Shown here: in pieces, positions 40,591 to 50,886 of the stretch | Layout of the letters: each line of letters opens with the position of its first letter | Numbering within the stretch: the first letter of the stretch is position 1 | From: Acinetobacter amyesii | GTDB lineage: Bacteria; Pseudomonadota; Gammaproteobacteria; Pseudomonadales; Moraxellaceae | Assembly (NCBI RefSeq): GCF_002018365.1 | Contig: NZ_MVKX01000001.1 | Location: 609,178 to 673,177 of the forward strand | DNA length: 64,000 bases | Direction of reading: 5' to 3' | Translations under genes and position numbers: made by a program | Notes under the pieces: model-generated | What the model saw: the letters and a program-made list of their open reading frames with translations, nothing else | Told to the model about the DNA's origin: nothing | The model's database searches: none

Positions 40591-41814
40591 TTATTGATTT
40601 GGCATGAGAGTCTCTACATCTTGCACAAAATTTGCCAGATTATCGGTATAAATACTAATATGATCTGCTGTCGCTTGCTCACGATAGTCAATCGATGTTC
40701 CCGGCTTAGCAAGGCTAATCATAAATTTAGTCGCATCTGCTGGAATGGTCTGATCCGCTTTACCTTGATAAATGATGATTGGCGTTTTCACCGCTGTCGT
40801 TAAAGGCTGTGAACCTTCACTCATAAAGTTTTGGATTGGCTTTAAAGTTAAGAAATCAGACTGAGTGCGTCCATAGTTATCCAATGTCGTATTCTGACTC
40901 GCATAACTGAGCATATCATCTTGAATTAACTTGGTTAACTCACCTGAACACACTGTTTCAGCTTGAGGTGCAATCGCAGCCAAATGCCCACTAAATACTT
41001 TTGAATAATCCACACTGTCCTTATGCCCTTGCATACCTGCAATGATCTGCGCAGTAAAACTGTCTAAAGGTGCATAAATCATACTTTGCACAGTTGCAGG
41101 TTTGTCTTTGGCTAACTGTTCGCCTGCTTTAAGAATGAGCTCAAGATTATTTGCAGGTGCTATGGCAATCGTTCCCTTATAATTTAAGTCAGCACGGGAT
41201 GCGAATTCAGCTGCACCTAACACGGCTTGACCACCTTGAGAATGCCCGATTGACACCCAATCCTTTGAAACCGTTTTACCTTGGCTGGTTAAATAACTTC
41301 GAGCAGCGACAACAGCATCCGTAATCGAAAAGGCTTCACTTTTTAAATTCAGATAAGGATGGTTTTCACGTCCACTTGGTTCACCCAATCCTTCATAATC
41401 AGGTGCCACAACGACATAACCTTTTGCCAATAACATTTGCAATAAATATTCAGTGCCTTGCAAACCTTGTCGGCTCGGAGCGCATTTATCAGCCACACCA
41501 GTCGTCCCATGTGCCCAAGCCACAATTTTCCAACCTCCTGCGGGAGCAACTGTTTTGGGGGTAAAGACTAAGGCTGTGGCTTGAACAACTTTGCCATCCA
41601 CGCCCAGCATCTTATAGGTCATCAACCGGCTGTCTGCACTCACAGCAGGCATATTGTCTTGACTATAGGCAGTTGTAGTTACCACTGGATTTTTGATCTG
41701 ATTGAGATCAGCGTTTGTTTCAGGATTACTAAATTGTTGATCATTACTATCATTACCGCAGGCTGCTAAAAATAGCGCACTGCTGACTAAAACCGTTAAA
41801 CGCAGCATTTTCAT
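40591..41814 (-). CDS. Lipase-like alpha/beta-hydrolase lipoprotein
   Basis: 407 residues. Signal peptide with lipobox (VSSALFLAACGN), so outer-membrane or periplasmic lipoprotein. Alpha/beta hydrolase of the secretory-lipase (LIP) type: oxyanion region VAWAHGTTGVADKCAPS, nucleophile elbow SIGHSQGGQAVLGA (Ser near residue 190), acid in IIYQGKADQTIP and His in ATADHISIY. Substrates are likely esters or lipids. The 600-bp region upstream is long and holds a gene fossil. Confidence 0.85.
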   Translation of the reverse strand: MKMLRLTVLVSSALFLAACGNDSNDQQFSNPETNADLNQIKNPVVTTTAYSQDNMPAVSADSRLMTYKMLGVDGKVVQATALVFTPKTVAPAGGWKIVAWAHGTTGVADKCAPSRQGLQGTEYLLQMLLAKGYVVVAPDYEGLGEPSGRENHPYLNLKSEAFSITDAVVAARSYLTSQGKTVSKDWVSIGHSQGGQAVLGAAEFASRADLNYKGTIAIAPANNLELILKAGEQLAKDKPATVQSMIYAPLDSFTAQIIAGMQGHKDSVDYSKVFSGHLAAIAPQAETVCSGELTKLIQDDMLSYASQNTTLDNYGRTQSDFLTLKPIQNFMSEGSQPLTTAVKTPIIIYQGKADQTIPADATKFMISLAKPGTSIDYREQATADHISIYTDNLANFVQDVETLMPNQ

Positions 41815-42074
41815 TCCATGATCCTTTTGTTTGTTGTTTTAAAGTCAATTTTTCATTGAATATGAATCATTAAATACATGGAACAAACTTTTGTTCAAGC
41901 CTAATTTTTAAGCAATTACTCTTATTTTAATTTATTGAAATAATCTTGAATTAACACTTTTTTTTAACTTGATATTAATCAACATCATCCTAATACATCA
42001 GCCACCCCGATCTCAGAAAAATGGCTGAACTTATATTTCTGATTATTGTACAGATTGGGCTATTTTTTTAGTAG

Positions 42075-42338
42075 GTTAAAGAAAAATGCACAACCAACAA
42101 TTCTGCTGTATCAGCCCTTGCCTGCTACACAGACATATACACAGAACTAAAACCGAAAAGCCGCCATGCTAGAGGTCGTGATCATGTGCCTTGTACTATT
42201 TTTGAATATCGTGATGGACAAAAGCCTTTCAAATGAGTCGGTTTAGAAGATGGGTTAGCTTTATCCCGCTATAAAGGTTTTATTTCGGCAGATGCGATAA
42301 AAGCAGATTATTTAAACATTGCGCAGCCATCTTCATAA
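42075..42338 (+). pseudogene. Gene fossil with one in-frame stop
   Basis: One frame reads coherently for 87 codons from after a TAG at 42072-42074 to TAA 42336-42338, broken by a single TGA at 42234-42236. Before the stop it has HARGRDHVPCTIFEYRDGQK and PFK; after it, VGLEDGLALSRYKGFISADA and IKADYLNIAQPSS. A single C-to-T change (CGA to TGA) would explain the break. There is no start codon with a ribosome-binding site, so the 5' part is also lost. I do not recognise the family. Confidence 0.45.
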
Positions 42339-42427
42339 TATTCCTACAAATAATCACAGCATGGGTTTGTCAGTGTGGATGTGATCATGTACATTCATAA
42401 ACATTATTCAACATGCTGGAACTGGAC

Positions 42428-43126
42428 ATGCAAGCCATCATTCTCGACACAGAAACCCATACACTAAATGGACAACCCATCGAGATTGCCTATGCTCCAA
42501 TTCAGGTGGCAGATGCCAAAATTACCCTAGATAAATCTAAAATCTTTGATCAACTTTATCGTTGTGATGAAGCGATTTCTTTTGCAGCAATGGCTGTACA
42601 TCATATTTTAGAATCAGATCTTGAAGGTCAGCCCCACTACAGCAGTTTTGAACTTCCAACTGAGACGACATATATCATTGGGCATAATATTGACTATGAT
42701 ATTCGCGCGCTCGAAAAATGCGGTATAGATGGTTCAAAAATTAAAGCCATTTGTACCCTTGCCCTTGCTCGTCGAGTTTGGCCTGATGCAGAAGCGCATA
42801 ATATTTCTGCCTTGATTTATATGATCACCAAAGGCAGTGAAAAAGCCCGTGAAATGATCCGTAAAGCTCACCGCGCAGATATGGATATTATTTTAACTGC
42901 CAATATTTTGATGCATATCGTCCATCACTTAAAAATCAACAGCATCGAAGAATTATTTGAAGCTTCGGAAGATGCTCGCATTCCACGCAGTATTAATTTT
43001 GGTAAACACCGTGGTACCGCAATTACAGAATTACCTGCGGACTATGTGCAATGGCTATTACGTCAAGATGACTTAGACCCGTATTTACGCAAAGCTTTAG
43101 AAAATTCTGCTGTTATTACATTATAA
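42428..43126 (+). CDS. ExoX-like DEDDh exonuclease with DUF3820 domain
   Basis: 232 residues. DEDDh nuclease: ILDTETHT (Asp7, Glu9), IIGHNIDYDIRALEKCG and AHRADMDIILTANIL. The C-terminal RSINFGKHRGTAITELPADY then VQWLLRQDDLDPYLRKALE is the DUF3820 module often joined to such exonucleases. It probably degrades DNA 3'-5' in repair. The frame opens with ATG 42413, but ATG 42428 is preceded by GGAA and directly by the nuclease strand, so it is preferred. Confidence 0.85.
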   Translation: MQAIILDTETHTLNGQPIEIAYAPIQVADAKITLDKSKIFDQLYRCDEAISFAAMAVHHILESDLEGQPHYSSFELPTETTYIIGHNIDYDIRALEKCGIDGSKIKAICTLALARRVWPDAEAHNISALIYMITKGSEKAREMIRKAHRADMDIILTANILMHIVHHLKINSIEELFEASEDARIPRSINFGKHRGTAITELPADYVQWLLRQDDLDPYLRKALENSAVITL

Positions 43127-43214
43127 ATCATTGATTATTTAATATTTTCTTAATATTACTGTCATTATCACTGCATAGGATTGCCTTAATTCTTTTGAGC
43201 TATGGAATTAAGGC

Positions 43215-43961
43215 ATGTTCAACTATCAAAAAACTGAGCTGGGTTTTCAAACATTAAAAGACCGACAGCTCACATTAAATGCAAGACAACGTCGCCTGCT
43301 ACTCTTGATTGGTACTGATGACTTTAACCAAATGCCTGTGCATTATCAGCAGCGCATTGCTGAAGCGACATTGCTCAAGCAACTGATGGATCTCGGGCTG
43401 ATTCAGCCAATTACAGCACATGATCATCAACGCCTTCAAAGCTCCGATTTTTCTGCTTTTAATACTCCTAAAAAAGCGTCTAGCAATACGTCCGATCTCA
43501 ATACCTTTAGCCCTGCATCCGATCTCACAGCGCAAGAACATGTGACTTTTAATGAACTTTCAATGCCTACAATGGAAGTTCCTCAGACTCAGTCACAGCA
43601 CGCACTGACGAACACCCTTCCAATAGATCCGATCAGCTCCACACCCCATCAACTCCCACAAGCCACACCTGAAACAACGACAACGAACGACCTTGTATTA
43701 CCAGAAAAAATCGTTGATTTCATCGAGCATGATTTTGATGAGTTACAGAATTTTATGTGCAGTTACTTACAGCGCTATTGTGGGCTGATGGCAAAAAAAT
43801 TAATTATTAATATTCAACAGGCCACGGACATTGCAGACTTAAAAGCCTGTCAGATGCAATGGATCACCTGTCTAAATGAATCCAATATTCAACCTAAACT
43901 CTTACAACATGCATTACAGCAAATCAATTACAGTCTAAAAAATCTGCAACAACTGGTTTAA
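43215..43961 (+). CDS. Conserved-looking hypothetical protein
   Basis: 248 residues in three parts. N-terminal about 65 residues (LGFQTLKDRQLTLNARQRRL then LLIGTDDF and LMDLGLIQPI) resemble the small helical module seen at the start of various proteobacterial regulatory proteins (pattern T.G...L..R...L....R..LLLI). A Thr/Pro/Ser/Gln-rich linker follows, then a helical C-terminal domain from about 160 (DFIEHDFDELQNFMCSYLQR). Cytoplasmic, no signal peptide. I cannot assign a function. Confidence 0.7.
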   Translation: MFNYQKTELGFQTLKDRQLTLNARQRRLLLLIGTDDFNQMPVHYQQRIAEATLLKQLMDLGLIQPITAHDHQRLQSSDFSAFNTPKKASSNTSDLNTFSPASDLTAQEHVTFNELSMPTMEVPQTQSQHALTNTLPIDPISSTPHQLPQATPETTTTNDLVLPEKIVDFIEHDFDELQNFMCSYLQRYCGLMAKKLIINIQQATDIADLKACQMQWITCLNESNIQPKLLQHALQQINYSLKNLQQLV

Positions 43962-44172
43962 CTTAGAGACTTTTCCTCACTTCTCATTCAAAAAACAACT
44001 TAATGAGGTGAGTTATTTTTCACACATATCAACATAATAAATTGAATTTCATTAATTTTATATATTCACTTATTTCTTTTATGGTTTTAACCACTGTTTT
44101 ATACGACCTTCCCCTAATGTCAATCAACAGTAAAAAATCGCAAGAATTAAACCGACCTCCCAGCGTTTGAGC

Positions 44173-44535
44173 ATGTCAATGTCACAACAATTTTGTTTAG
44201 AATTTGATTCTTTCGATAATCCAATGCAACTCAGCAAAATTGGCAATTGGGTGTTTACATTCTTAACCTCACCAGACGAATTGCCCGATGTTCAATTGGC
44301 CATTACCTATGTCATGCCTCGAAAAATTAGTGATGAATTACAACCTCGACGTGTGGTCATTCAAAATACAGCCATTGAAACGATTTGGCGTATAGAACAA
44401 GTCGAATGCTTTAACAGCCAAACGAACCAAGAACTCACATTTACAGCAGCTGAGCCACAAGCTCAATTGGTTTTAAACAGTATCATTGAAGAATTTGCCC
44501 GCTATGATGTCCCATTGGTATTCAAGCCCCTATAA
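44173..44535 (+). CDS. Hypothetical protein
   Basis: 120 residues from ATG 44173 (ATG 44179 also possible). Mixed alpha/beta, acidic, with WVFTFLTSPDELPDVQLAI and VVIQNTAIETIWRIEQVEC as the most ordered parts. No signal peptide, membrane helix or known motif. Codon use is like its neighbours. Confidence 0.6.
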   Translation: MSMSQQFCLEFDSFDNPMQLSKIGNWVFTFLTSPDELPDVQLAITYVMPRKISDELQPRRVVIQNTAIETIWRIEQVECFNSQTNQELTFTAAEPQAQLVLNSIIEEFARYDVPLVFKPL

Positions 44536-44702
44536 TTTAAAGCGACTTTCAACTTATTTTTCATAAAGATTTAAGCTGTCTCAATGATTTAACCAAAGTA
44601 AGCTAGACAGCCATTAAATGAAAAATAATCCATACAGATTATTATTGCTCAATTCGTATACACTATTCCTGCTCAATAATTTTTTGACCATGGATAATAA
44701 AA

Positions 44703-44996
44703 ATGAACTTAGCCAATTATTCTAATGATCAGGCACTCATCCTTTTCAACCTATATAGCAGCCTAGAACAATGTCTAGATGCGATTGGACATCTACACCT
44801 TGGACCAAAACTGGTGCTGACCGACCATGATGTATCGAAAGATCATATGATCGTGCAACGTTTTCAAGCTGGGGTTTTAACTCAAGAGATCCAAGTACGT
44901 AAACAAGACATTGAACTGTCTTCTAGCAACCCGATGACACGCTATCAGTTACTGTCTTATATCTTGAATCAATTTAAAGCAGATCAAACAGCTTAA
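44703..44996 (+). CDS. Hypothetical protein
   Basis: 97 residues, start ATG after an A-rich leader. Contains YSSLEQCLDAIGHLHLGPKL, a charged strand region and YQLLSYILNQFKAD at the end. No recognised domain. Followed by a clear terminator, which supports that it is a real transcription unit. Confidence 0.6.
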   Translation: MNLANYSNDQALILFNLYSSLEQCLDAIGHLHLGPKLVLTDHDVSKDHMIVQRFQAGVLTQEIQVRKQDIELSSSNPMTRYQLLSYILNQFKADQTA

Positions 44997-45014
44997 AGAT
45001 CTATCTCTAAAAAT

Positions 45015-45045
45015 AAAAAAACTCACCATTAAGGTGAGTTTTTTT
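45015..45045. terminator. Bidirectional terminator
   Basis: AAAAAAACTCACC, loop ATTAA, GGTGAGTTTTTTT, between two convergent small genes. Confidence 0.88.
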
Positions 45046-45056
45046 ATTCATTCAAT

Positions 45057-45269
45057 TTAAGCTTCTAAAAGTTTGTAAATACTGTCCGATTTTTGACTTT
45101 CAAAAAGTAATTCAATACTGGGTAGGATGATTTCACCTGCAATAATGATATGTTCAATGCGATGAAACAATGCTCTTGAATCTTCTTCTGAAGGATTACG
45201 CACCAAAGCTTGTGCTTCATAAACCTGACTAAATTGGTCCTTCACTTTAATATCGATCATCTGTGTCAT
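45057..45269 (-). CDS. Small hypothetical protein
   Basis: 70 residues (ATG 45269; ATG 45260 is an alternative). Acidic, amphipathic, with FSQVYEAQALVRNPSEEDSR and a C-terminal helix. GAGACG lies upstream of the ATG. No recognised family; the upstream ribosome-binding site and downstream terminator favour a real gene. Confidence 0.55.
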   Translation of the reverse strand: MTQMIDIKVKDQFSQVYEAQALVRNPSEEDSRALFHRIEHIIIAGEIILPSIELLFESQKSDSIYKLLEA

Positions 45270-45459
45270 AGTGACGTCTCTACTTGTTTTAATAATTGAA
45301 TTTTTTATATCACACCTTTACGCAACAACCTGCTTTGTAAATGTTAGATTTCATGGCAATGTAAACTTATTTTACTTTAGTAAATATATATCAATAACAT
45401 AGATTGACTATTTAATTATTGTTTGACAAAAACACTATATTTTCACATTTTGAAAGACA

Positions 45460-45612
45460 TTAAAAAGCCCGCATTGCTGCGGGCTCTATGTTGGAAGGCT
45501 AGTGCTGATTTCTTGTCTGTAATATTCAAAAACATCTTAAAAATTACTAAACTCAACGAGCTGTCATTGATCCGTCCAACCTATTAGTAGCGTCTTGGTT
45601 ATGACCTACTGT
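45460..45612 (-). ncRNA. Candidate small RNA, about 150 nt
   Basis: On the minus strand a -35 TTGGCA (45641-45646) and -10 TATATT (45619-45624), 16 bases apart, predict a start near 45612. A terminator AGCCCGCA-GCAA-TGCGGGCT plus T-run ends it at about 45460. The 5' part folds as AGTAGGTC...GACGCTACT (one mismatch, loop ATAACCAA). No open frame of note is inside. It lies in the 530-bp gap between a small hypothetical gene and gdhA, with the gdhA stop about 155 bases upstream of its promoter. Confidence 0.6.
45462..45485 (-). terminator. Terminator of the candidate small RNA
   Basis: AGCCCGCA (45466-45473), loop TTGC, TGCGGGCT (45478-45485); five T on the minus strand follow. Confidence 0.8.
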
Positions 45613-45618
45613 GATTTC

Positions 45619-45646
45619 AATATAGCACTTTTTTACCCCTTGCCAA
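45619..45646 (-). promoter_or_regulatory. Promoter of the candidate small RNA
   Basis: TTGGCA-N16-TATATT on the minus strand, each hexamer within one or two bases of the sigma-70 consensus. Confidence 0.6.
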
Positions 45647-45801
45647 GGGGGCGTGACACTTCTAAACATTTGATCAAATAAAATGCAATTGAATATCTCA
45701 TCTTGTAAGCAGATAATATGTTCGCAACTGGACGGCTTAACTGATATTTACACAACCATTTGTTTTGTAAAACATAAATCATTTTCAAAAATGCCAAATG
45801 T

Positions 45802-47076
45802 TTAGCCTGGGAAAATTCCACGCTCTTTACGCGCTTTCAAAATACGCTCACAGGCCAAAATATAAGCTGCTGTACGTAAGGTACAGCTATTCTCTGTAGC
45901 GCATAACCATACATCTTCTACCGCTTGTACCATCAGTTTGTCTAAACGGTCATTAATTTCAGCTTCGCTCCAGAAATAACTCGCCATATCTTGCACCCAT
46001 TCAAAGTAACTGACCGTTACACCGCCGGCATTACAAATCACATCTGGGACAATGGTGATTTGACGTTCAGTTAAGATGTCATCCGCTTCAGGATACGTTG
46101 GGCCGTTTGCACCTTCCAAAATCATCTTAGCCTTTAAACGCTGTGCACGTTGTACAGTGATCTGACCTTCTAAAGCAGCAGGAATGATAATGTCGGTCTC
46201 AACATCCCAAAATGCTTCATTGTCAATTTTGTCTGCGCCGCTAAAGCCTGCAACGCCTTGGGTTTCCTGCACATAAGTGTGTAGAGCATTTAAATCTAGT
46301 CCACTTGCGTTATAAATCGTTCCGGTATGATCTTGAATACAGACAATTTTCGCATTCGATAAATAAAATAAATTGGCTGCTTCACTACCGACATTACCAA
46401 AACCTTGAATGCTCACTTTGGCATTTTCAATATTCAAACCAATTTTTTCTGCTGCCTGACAGCCTGTGATATACACACCACGACCTGTTGCTTTTACACG
46501 GCCTAAAGATCCGCCTAAATGCACTGGCTTACCCGTAACCACACCTGTCACGGTATAGCCTTGACCCGATGAATAGGTATCCATCATCCAGCCCATGACA
46601 TTTGGATTGGTTCCTACATCTGGTGCAGGAATATCTTTTTGTGGGCCAATAATATGTGCGATTTCACTGGTATAACGGCGGGTTAAACGCTCAAGCTCAC
46701 GTGCTGAAAGCTTACGCGGATCGACACGTACACCGCCCTTTGCACCGCCAAAAGGCAAATTTAAAACCGCAGTTTTAATGGTCATCCACGCAGAGAGCGC
46801 CATTACTTCGTTTAATTCAACTTCTGGATGAAAACGGATACCACCTTTGCCCGGCCCGCGCGATAAATTGTGCTGAACACGGTAACCTTCAAAATGCTGA
46901 ATTGTTCCGTCGTCCATGATGATTGGCACATCGACAATTAAAGCGCGTTTTGGGCGTTTTAAAGTATCAACATAATCGGCCAGATCTTGACTTAAATAAG
47001 GCGCAACACGATCGACTTGTGCCAAAAAGGTTTGCCATGCACCGTTGCCGCCATTGGCGTATGAGAGATTAGACAT
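45802..47076 (-). CDS. gdhA: Glutamate dehydrogenase
   Basis: 424-residue Glu/Leu/Phe/Val dehydrogenase-family enzyme: oxidative deamination of glutamate to 2-oxoglutarate. Substrate site [20 protein letters not shown] then [18 protein letters not shown] with the catalytic Lys; catalytic Asp in [11 protein letters not shown]; Rossmann [22 protein letters not shown] and [17 protein letters not shown]. Length and CDHTGTIY-type sequence suit an NAD-linked catabolic enzyme. It starts 22 bases after hutG on the same strand with AGGA in place, so it forms the end of the histidine pathway. Confidence 0.93.
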   Translation of the reverse strand: MSNLSYANGGNGAWQTFLAQVDRVAPYLSQDLADYVDTLKRPKRALIVDVPIIMDDGTIQHFEGYRVQHNLSRGPGKGGIRFHPEVELNEVMALSAWMTIKTAVLNLPFGGAKGGVRVDPRKLSARELERLTRRYTSEIAHIIGPQKDIPAPDVGTNPNVMGWMMDTYSSGQGYTVTGVVTGKPVHLGGSLGRVKATGRGVYITGCQAAEKIGLNIENAKVSIQGFGNVGSEAANLFYLSNAKIVCIQDHTGTIYNASGLDLNALHTYVQETQGVAGFSGADKIDNEAFWDVETDIIIPAALEGQITVQRAQRLKAKMILEGANGPTYPEADDILTERQITIVPDVICNAGGVTVSYFEWVQDMASYFWSEAEINDRLDKLMVQAVEDVWLCATENSCTLRTAAYILACERILKARKERGIFPG

Positions 47077-47097
47077 TATTGTTCCTGTATTTTTAAA

Positions 47098-48024
47098 TTA
47101 TTGTGGGTTAAATATATAACTATAAGCAATGAACGCTGCAAGCCTTGCTGTCATTGCATCCTGATCGTATTTTGGATTGCATTCTGCAATGTCCAGCAGC
47201 TTGATTTTTCCACTACCCTGAATATGCCACATCAGCTGTTCAAACATTTTTAAATCAATGCCTCTGACCGCCGGCGCACTGACTCCAGGCGCAATCGATG
47301 CGGCAAAAACATCTAGATCGACCGTGACATATAGCCAATCGACCTCTTGTATAAATTGATCAATTTTAGAAAACACCTGTTCCAACTGAGCAGCTTCAAG
47401 CTCATGATCAAAAATACACTGACTGCCTAAACGCGCCGCTGTATCAAACAACTTTTTAGTATTGGAATGTTTCGCCGCGCCAATGCAAAGATAGTGAAAC
47501 GATTTACCGTGCTGTTCGCTGAGCTTAGCCGACTGTAAAAACGGTGTGCCTGAAGTTGCATGCTCGTCTTCACGTAAATCTAAATGCGCATCAAAATTGA
47601 TAATGCCGATGTTTTTTTCTGGATGCGTATTTTGTGCATATTGGAAAATACCGCTAAAACTGCCAAATGCAATCTCGTGCCCACCGCCAAATACAATTGG
47701 TTTTAAGCCTTGCTGTAAAGACATTTCGACTTGTTCGGCCAAAGCAGTTTGGGCTTTTTCCAATTCACCGTTGGCACACACCACGGTGCCCAAGTCACGA
47801 ATTGAAACTTGTGAATGCACAGGCAAGTTTGCCAATTGTTTACGGATTAAATCTGGCGCTTCTGCTGCACCGATACGTCCACGATTGCGGCGTACACCTT
47901 CATCTGAGCTAAAACCAAGAATCGCAAATTCAGCTGAATCGGATTGATTGACGGTGTGGAAAATTCGCCGATGTTCTGCGCCTTCTCCATCCTGCCGCCC
48001 TTGCCATTGAAAAGAATGATCCAT
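47098..48024 (-). CDS. hutG: Formimidoylglutamase
   Basis: Arginase/agmatinase-fold enzyme (308 residues) hydrolysing N-formimidoyl-glutamate to glutamate and formamide, the one-step end of the hut pathway. Mn(II) ligands are visible in GGGHEIAFGSF, NFDAHLDLRE and VTVDLDVFAASIAPGVSAPA. Its place between hutI and gdhA fixes the assignment over agmatinase or arginase. Confidence 0.92.
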   Translation of the reverse strand: MDHSFQWQGRQDGEGAEHRRIFHTVNQSDSAEFAILGFSSDEGVRRNRGRIGAAEAPDLIRKQLANLPVHSQVSIRDLGTVVCANGELEKAQTALAEQVEMSLQQGLKPIVFGGGHEIAFGSFSGIFQYAQNTHPEKNIGIINFDAHLDLREDEHATSGTPFLQSAKLSEQHGKSFHYLCIGAAKHSNTKKLFDTAARLGSQCIFDHELEAAQLEQVFSKIDQFIQEVDWLYVTVDLDVFAASIAPGVSAPAVRGIDLKMFEQLMWHIQGSGKIKLLDIAECNPKYDQDAMTARLAAFIAYSYIFNPQ

Positions 48025-48120
48025 AATGAATACCGTCTTTAAATCTTCAACGCTTTTAAATAAAAAACTTAGGCTTAAGCCTTGGGTTTAAAAATTGAAT
48101 GACACTATTCCACTCAAACC

Positions 48121-49323
48121 CTAGATCTGTACCTGCTGGCCTTTGTAGATGACTTTTTGATTAAGATCTCCGCCTAGCCAATAGGTAATTTCAGAAGGAT
48201 GCTGAATATCCCACGCCACAAAATTGGCGAACTTTCCAGCTTCTAAACTGCCATGCATCTGTTGCAAGCCCAGTGCTTGAGCCGCATGAATCGTCACTGC
48301 CGCCAATGTTTGTTCTGGTGTCAAACGGAACAAGGTACTGCCCATATTCATCATCAACCGTAAGGACTGCGCTGGCGATGTGCCCGGATTTAAATCCGTC
48401 GATAAGGCAATTTTCACCCTATGTTGAATCAAACTTTCTACAGGCGGATATTGTGTTTCGCGCAGCAAATAAAATGCCCCCGGCAATAAGACTGCCACCG
48501 TATCGGAGGCTGCCATCGCTTTGACATCATCTTCGGTCATATACTCCAGATGGTCTGCAGATAACGCGTGATACTTAGCCGCTAAACTTGAGCCGCCTAA
48601 GGCAGACAACTGTTCCGCATGCAATTTAACGGGGAGATTCAATGCTTGTGCGGTTTGAAAAACACGTTCGACTTGTTGGGGGCTAAAAGCCAAATGTTCA
48701 CAAAAAGCATCCACCGCATCGACTAAGTTTTCAGCATGCAGCTGCGGCAACATTTCACTGCAGATGTAATCAATATAGTCATCGCTGGCATTTTTAAATT
48801 CTGGCGGTAAAGCATGTGCAGCCAAACAGGTGCTTCGTACCGTCATTGGTAAAGCTTCACCTAACTGACGAATCACTTTCAGCATTTTGCGCTCATTGGC
48901 TAAATCCAGCCCATAGCCCGATTTAATTTCAATCGCTGTGACGCCTTCACGCTGCAAGTTTTGAATCCGCTTATAAGCAGATTGAAACAGTTCAGCTTCT
49001 GTCGCCTCGCGTGTTGCGCGCACCGTACTGGCAATGCCGCCGCCATTTTTCGCAATTTCGGCATAACTCACACCCTGCAGGCGCTGTTCAAATTCAATGC
49101 TGCGGTTGCCGCCAAAAACGCTATGGGTATGACAGTCTATTAAACCCGGCGTCAGCCAAGCGCCTTGCAAATCAATCTGTTCACTAAAAGATGCTTGAAG
49201 AACATCACTGCGTTTACCAATCCAATGAATCAGCTCAGCATCTGTAATGAGTGCTGCATCTTCAATGATGCTGTATTGACCATGCTGCATGGTCGCAATA
49301 TGACAATTCAACCAAAGCTTCAT
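48121..49323 (-). CDS. hutI: Imidazolonepropionase
   Basis: Amidohydrolase-superfamily enzyme (400 residues) opening the ring of imidazolone-5-propionate to give formimidoylglutamate. Metal site [20 protein letters not shown], later [19 protein letters not shown] and SADHLEY, and the Asp in [16 protein letters not shown]. Start ATG has AGGA 9 bases upstream. Confidence 0.95.
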   Translation of the reverse strand: MKLWLNCHIATMQHGQYSIIEDAALITDAELIHWIGKRSDVLQASFSEQIDLQGAWLTPGLIDCHTHSVFGGNRSIEFEQRLQGVSYAEIAKNGGGIASTVRATREATEAELFQSAYKRIQNLQREGVTAIEIKSGYGLDLANERKMLKVIRQLGEALPMTVRSTCLAAHALPPEFKNASDDYIDYICSEMLPQLHAENLVDAVDAFCEHLAFSPQQVERVFQTAQALNLPVKLHAEQLSALGGSSLAAKYHALSADHLEYMTEDDVKAMAASDTVAVLLPGAFYLLRETQYPPVESLIQHRVKIALSTDLNPGTSPAQSLRLMMNMGSTLFRLTPEQTLAAVTIHAAQALGLQQMHGSLEAGKFANFVAWDIQHPSEITYWLGGDLNQKVIYKGQQVQI

Positions 49324-49391
49324 TGTTGTATTTCCTGTTCCGCCGCAGCATTTGCCTTGGCGGAAACATGTATAAATTAAGAAGTGTTGTA

Positions 49392-50813
49392 TTAAGAGTT
49401 AGATTCAAATTGCTGCGCAGCAGAATTCGTCTGATTCAAGTTCATTTTTGGACGTACTTTGACAATGTAGGCAATCCATAAAATCACTAGCCATGCTGCA
49501 CCCACATAAATTGCCGGACGAGAGTCTGGGAAATACGCAATGATGCCTAATACAAACAACATGAAGACCACTGCAAATGCAGGCGCATACGGCCAGCCCA
49601 CAATAGGGAAATCTAAAGCTTTAATTTCCGCTGTAGATAATTTGCGGCGCATACCCATTTGTGACAGCAGAATCATTAGCCACACCCAAACCGTCGCAAA
49701 AGTTGCAATTGAAGCAATAATCATGAATACATTTTTAGGAATCAGATAGTTCAGCACCACACCAACCAACAGCACACCAGCCATCACCACAACAGTCATC
49801 CAAGGCACACCGTTTTTTGATAGCTTGGTAAAGACTTTAGGCGCTTGACCATCTTGCGCCATGCCGTACAGCATGCGCCCTGCACCAAACACATCACTGT
49901 TAATGGCAGATACGGCAGCTGAAATCACCACAATATTTAAAATGGTTGCAGCTGATCCAATGCCTAGGTTTTCAAAGATTTGTACAAATGGACTGCCTTG
50001 GGTACCAATTTGATTCCATGGGAAAATCGCCATGAGCACAAAAATAGTCAGTACATAGAACAGTAAAATACGAACAGGAACGGCATTAATGGCTTTCGGA
50101 ATGGATTTTTTCGGTTCTGCCGTTTCGCCTGCAGTAATACCAATAATTTCGATACCACCAAAGGCAAACACCACTACAGACAAGCAGGCAATCAAGCCGC
50201 CAATGCCATTTGGCATAAATCCGTCATGAATCCACAGGTTTTGTAAGCCAGAAACTGCTGTACCATGATCTGAATGGAAGCCATACAACATCAGACCGAA
50301 GCCGCCGACAATCATGGCAATAATGGCGGTGACCTTGATAATCGATAACCAAAACTCTAACTCACCAAAGACTTTGACATGAATTAAGTTAATTGCGCCT
50401 AAGAACATAATCAGCGAAAGAATCCAGATCCATCGCGGTACATCGGGATACCAAAAGCCCATGTAAATACCAAAAGCAGTGACATCCGCCAAAGCCACGA
50501 TGATCATTTCAAAGACATAGGTCCAGCCTGTAGTAAAGCCTGCAAATGGGCTGATGTACTTACTGGCATAATGGCTAAATGAACCCGAAACAGGATTATG
50601 TACAGACATTTCGCCTAGAGCGCGCATCACGATATAAATGGCAATACCCGCAACGATATAGGCGATTAATACCGACGGGCCTGCCATTTGAATCGCACTT
50701 GCTGAACCATAAAACAGTCCTGTACCAATGGCAGAACCTAAAGCTAAAAATCGGATATGGCGGGTGTTTAATCCCCGCTGTAAGGTAGAACCCTGTGATG
50801 CTTCTTGTGACAT
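49392..50813 (-). CDS. hutT: Histidine permease HutT (APC family)
   Basis: 473-residue amino-acid permease with about 12 membrane helices. APC signature [60 protein letters not shown]. Resembles the ProY/HutT group of E. coli-type basic/aromatic carriers; its place between hutH and hutI points to histidine uptake. ATG 50813 has GGAG 6 bases upstream, better than the start four codons earlier. Confidence 0.9.
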   Translation of the reverse strand: MSQEASQGSTLQRGLNTRHIRFLALGSAIGTGLFYGSASAIQMAGPSVLIAYIVAGIAIYIVMRALGEMSVHNPVSGSFSHYASKYISPFAGFTTGWTYVFEMIIVALADVTAFGIYMGFWYPDVPRWIWILSLIMFLGAINLIHVKVFGELEFWLSIIKVTAIIAMIVGGFGLMLYGFHSDHGTAVSGLQNLWIHDGFMPNGIGGLIACLSVVVFAFGGIEIIGITAGETAEPKKSIPKAINAVPVRILLFYVLTIFVLMAIFPWNQIGTQGSPFVQIFENLGIGSAATILNIVVISAAVSAINSDVFGAGRMLYGMAQDGQAPKVFTKLSKNGVPWMTVVVMAGVLLVGVVLNYLIPKNVFMIIASIATFATVWVWLMILLSQMGMRRKLSTAEIKALDFPIVGWPYAPAFAVVFMLFVLGIIAYFPDSRPAIYVGAAWLVILWIAYIVKVRPKMNLNQTNSAAQQFESNS

Positions 50814-50886
50814 TTTGATCTCCAATCCATGAGGAAATTTTTATTTGATCGGGCCGCATCATGCGACCCTTTTCTCAATCACAAAC

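Noticed and set aside
42234..42236. TGA as a selenocysteine codon
   Set aside because: No SECIS-like stem follows directly, the frame has no start, and no selenoprotein family matches.
45633..45821. 62-codon open frame overlapping the end of gdhA
   Set aside because: It crosses the predicted small-RNA promoter and overlaps gdhA in another frame; no motif.
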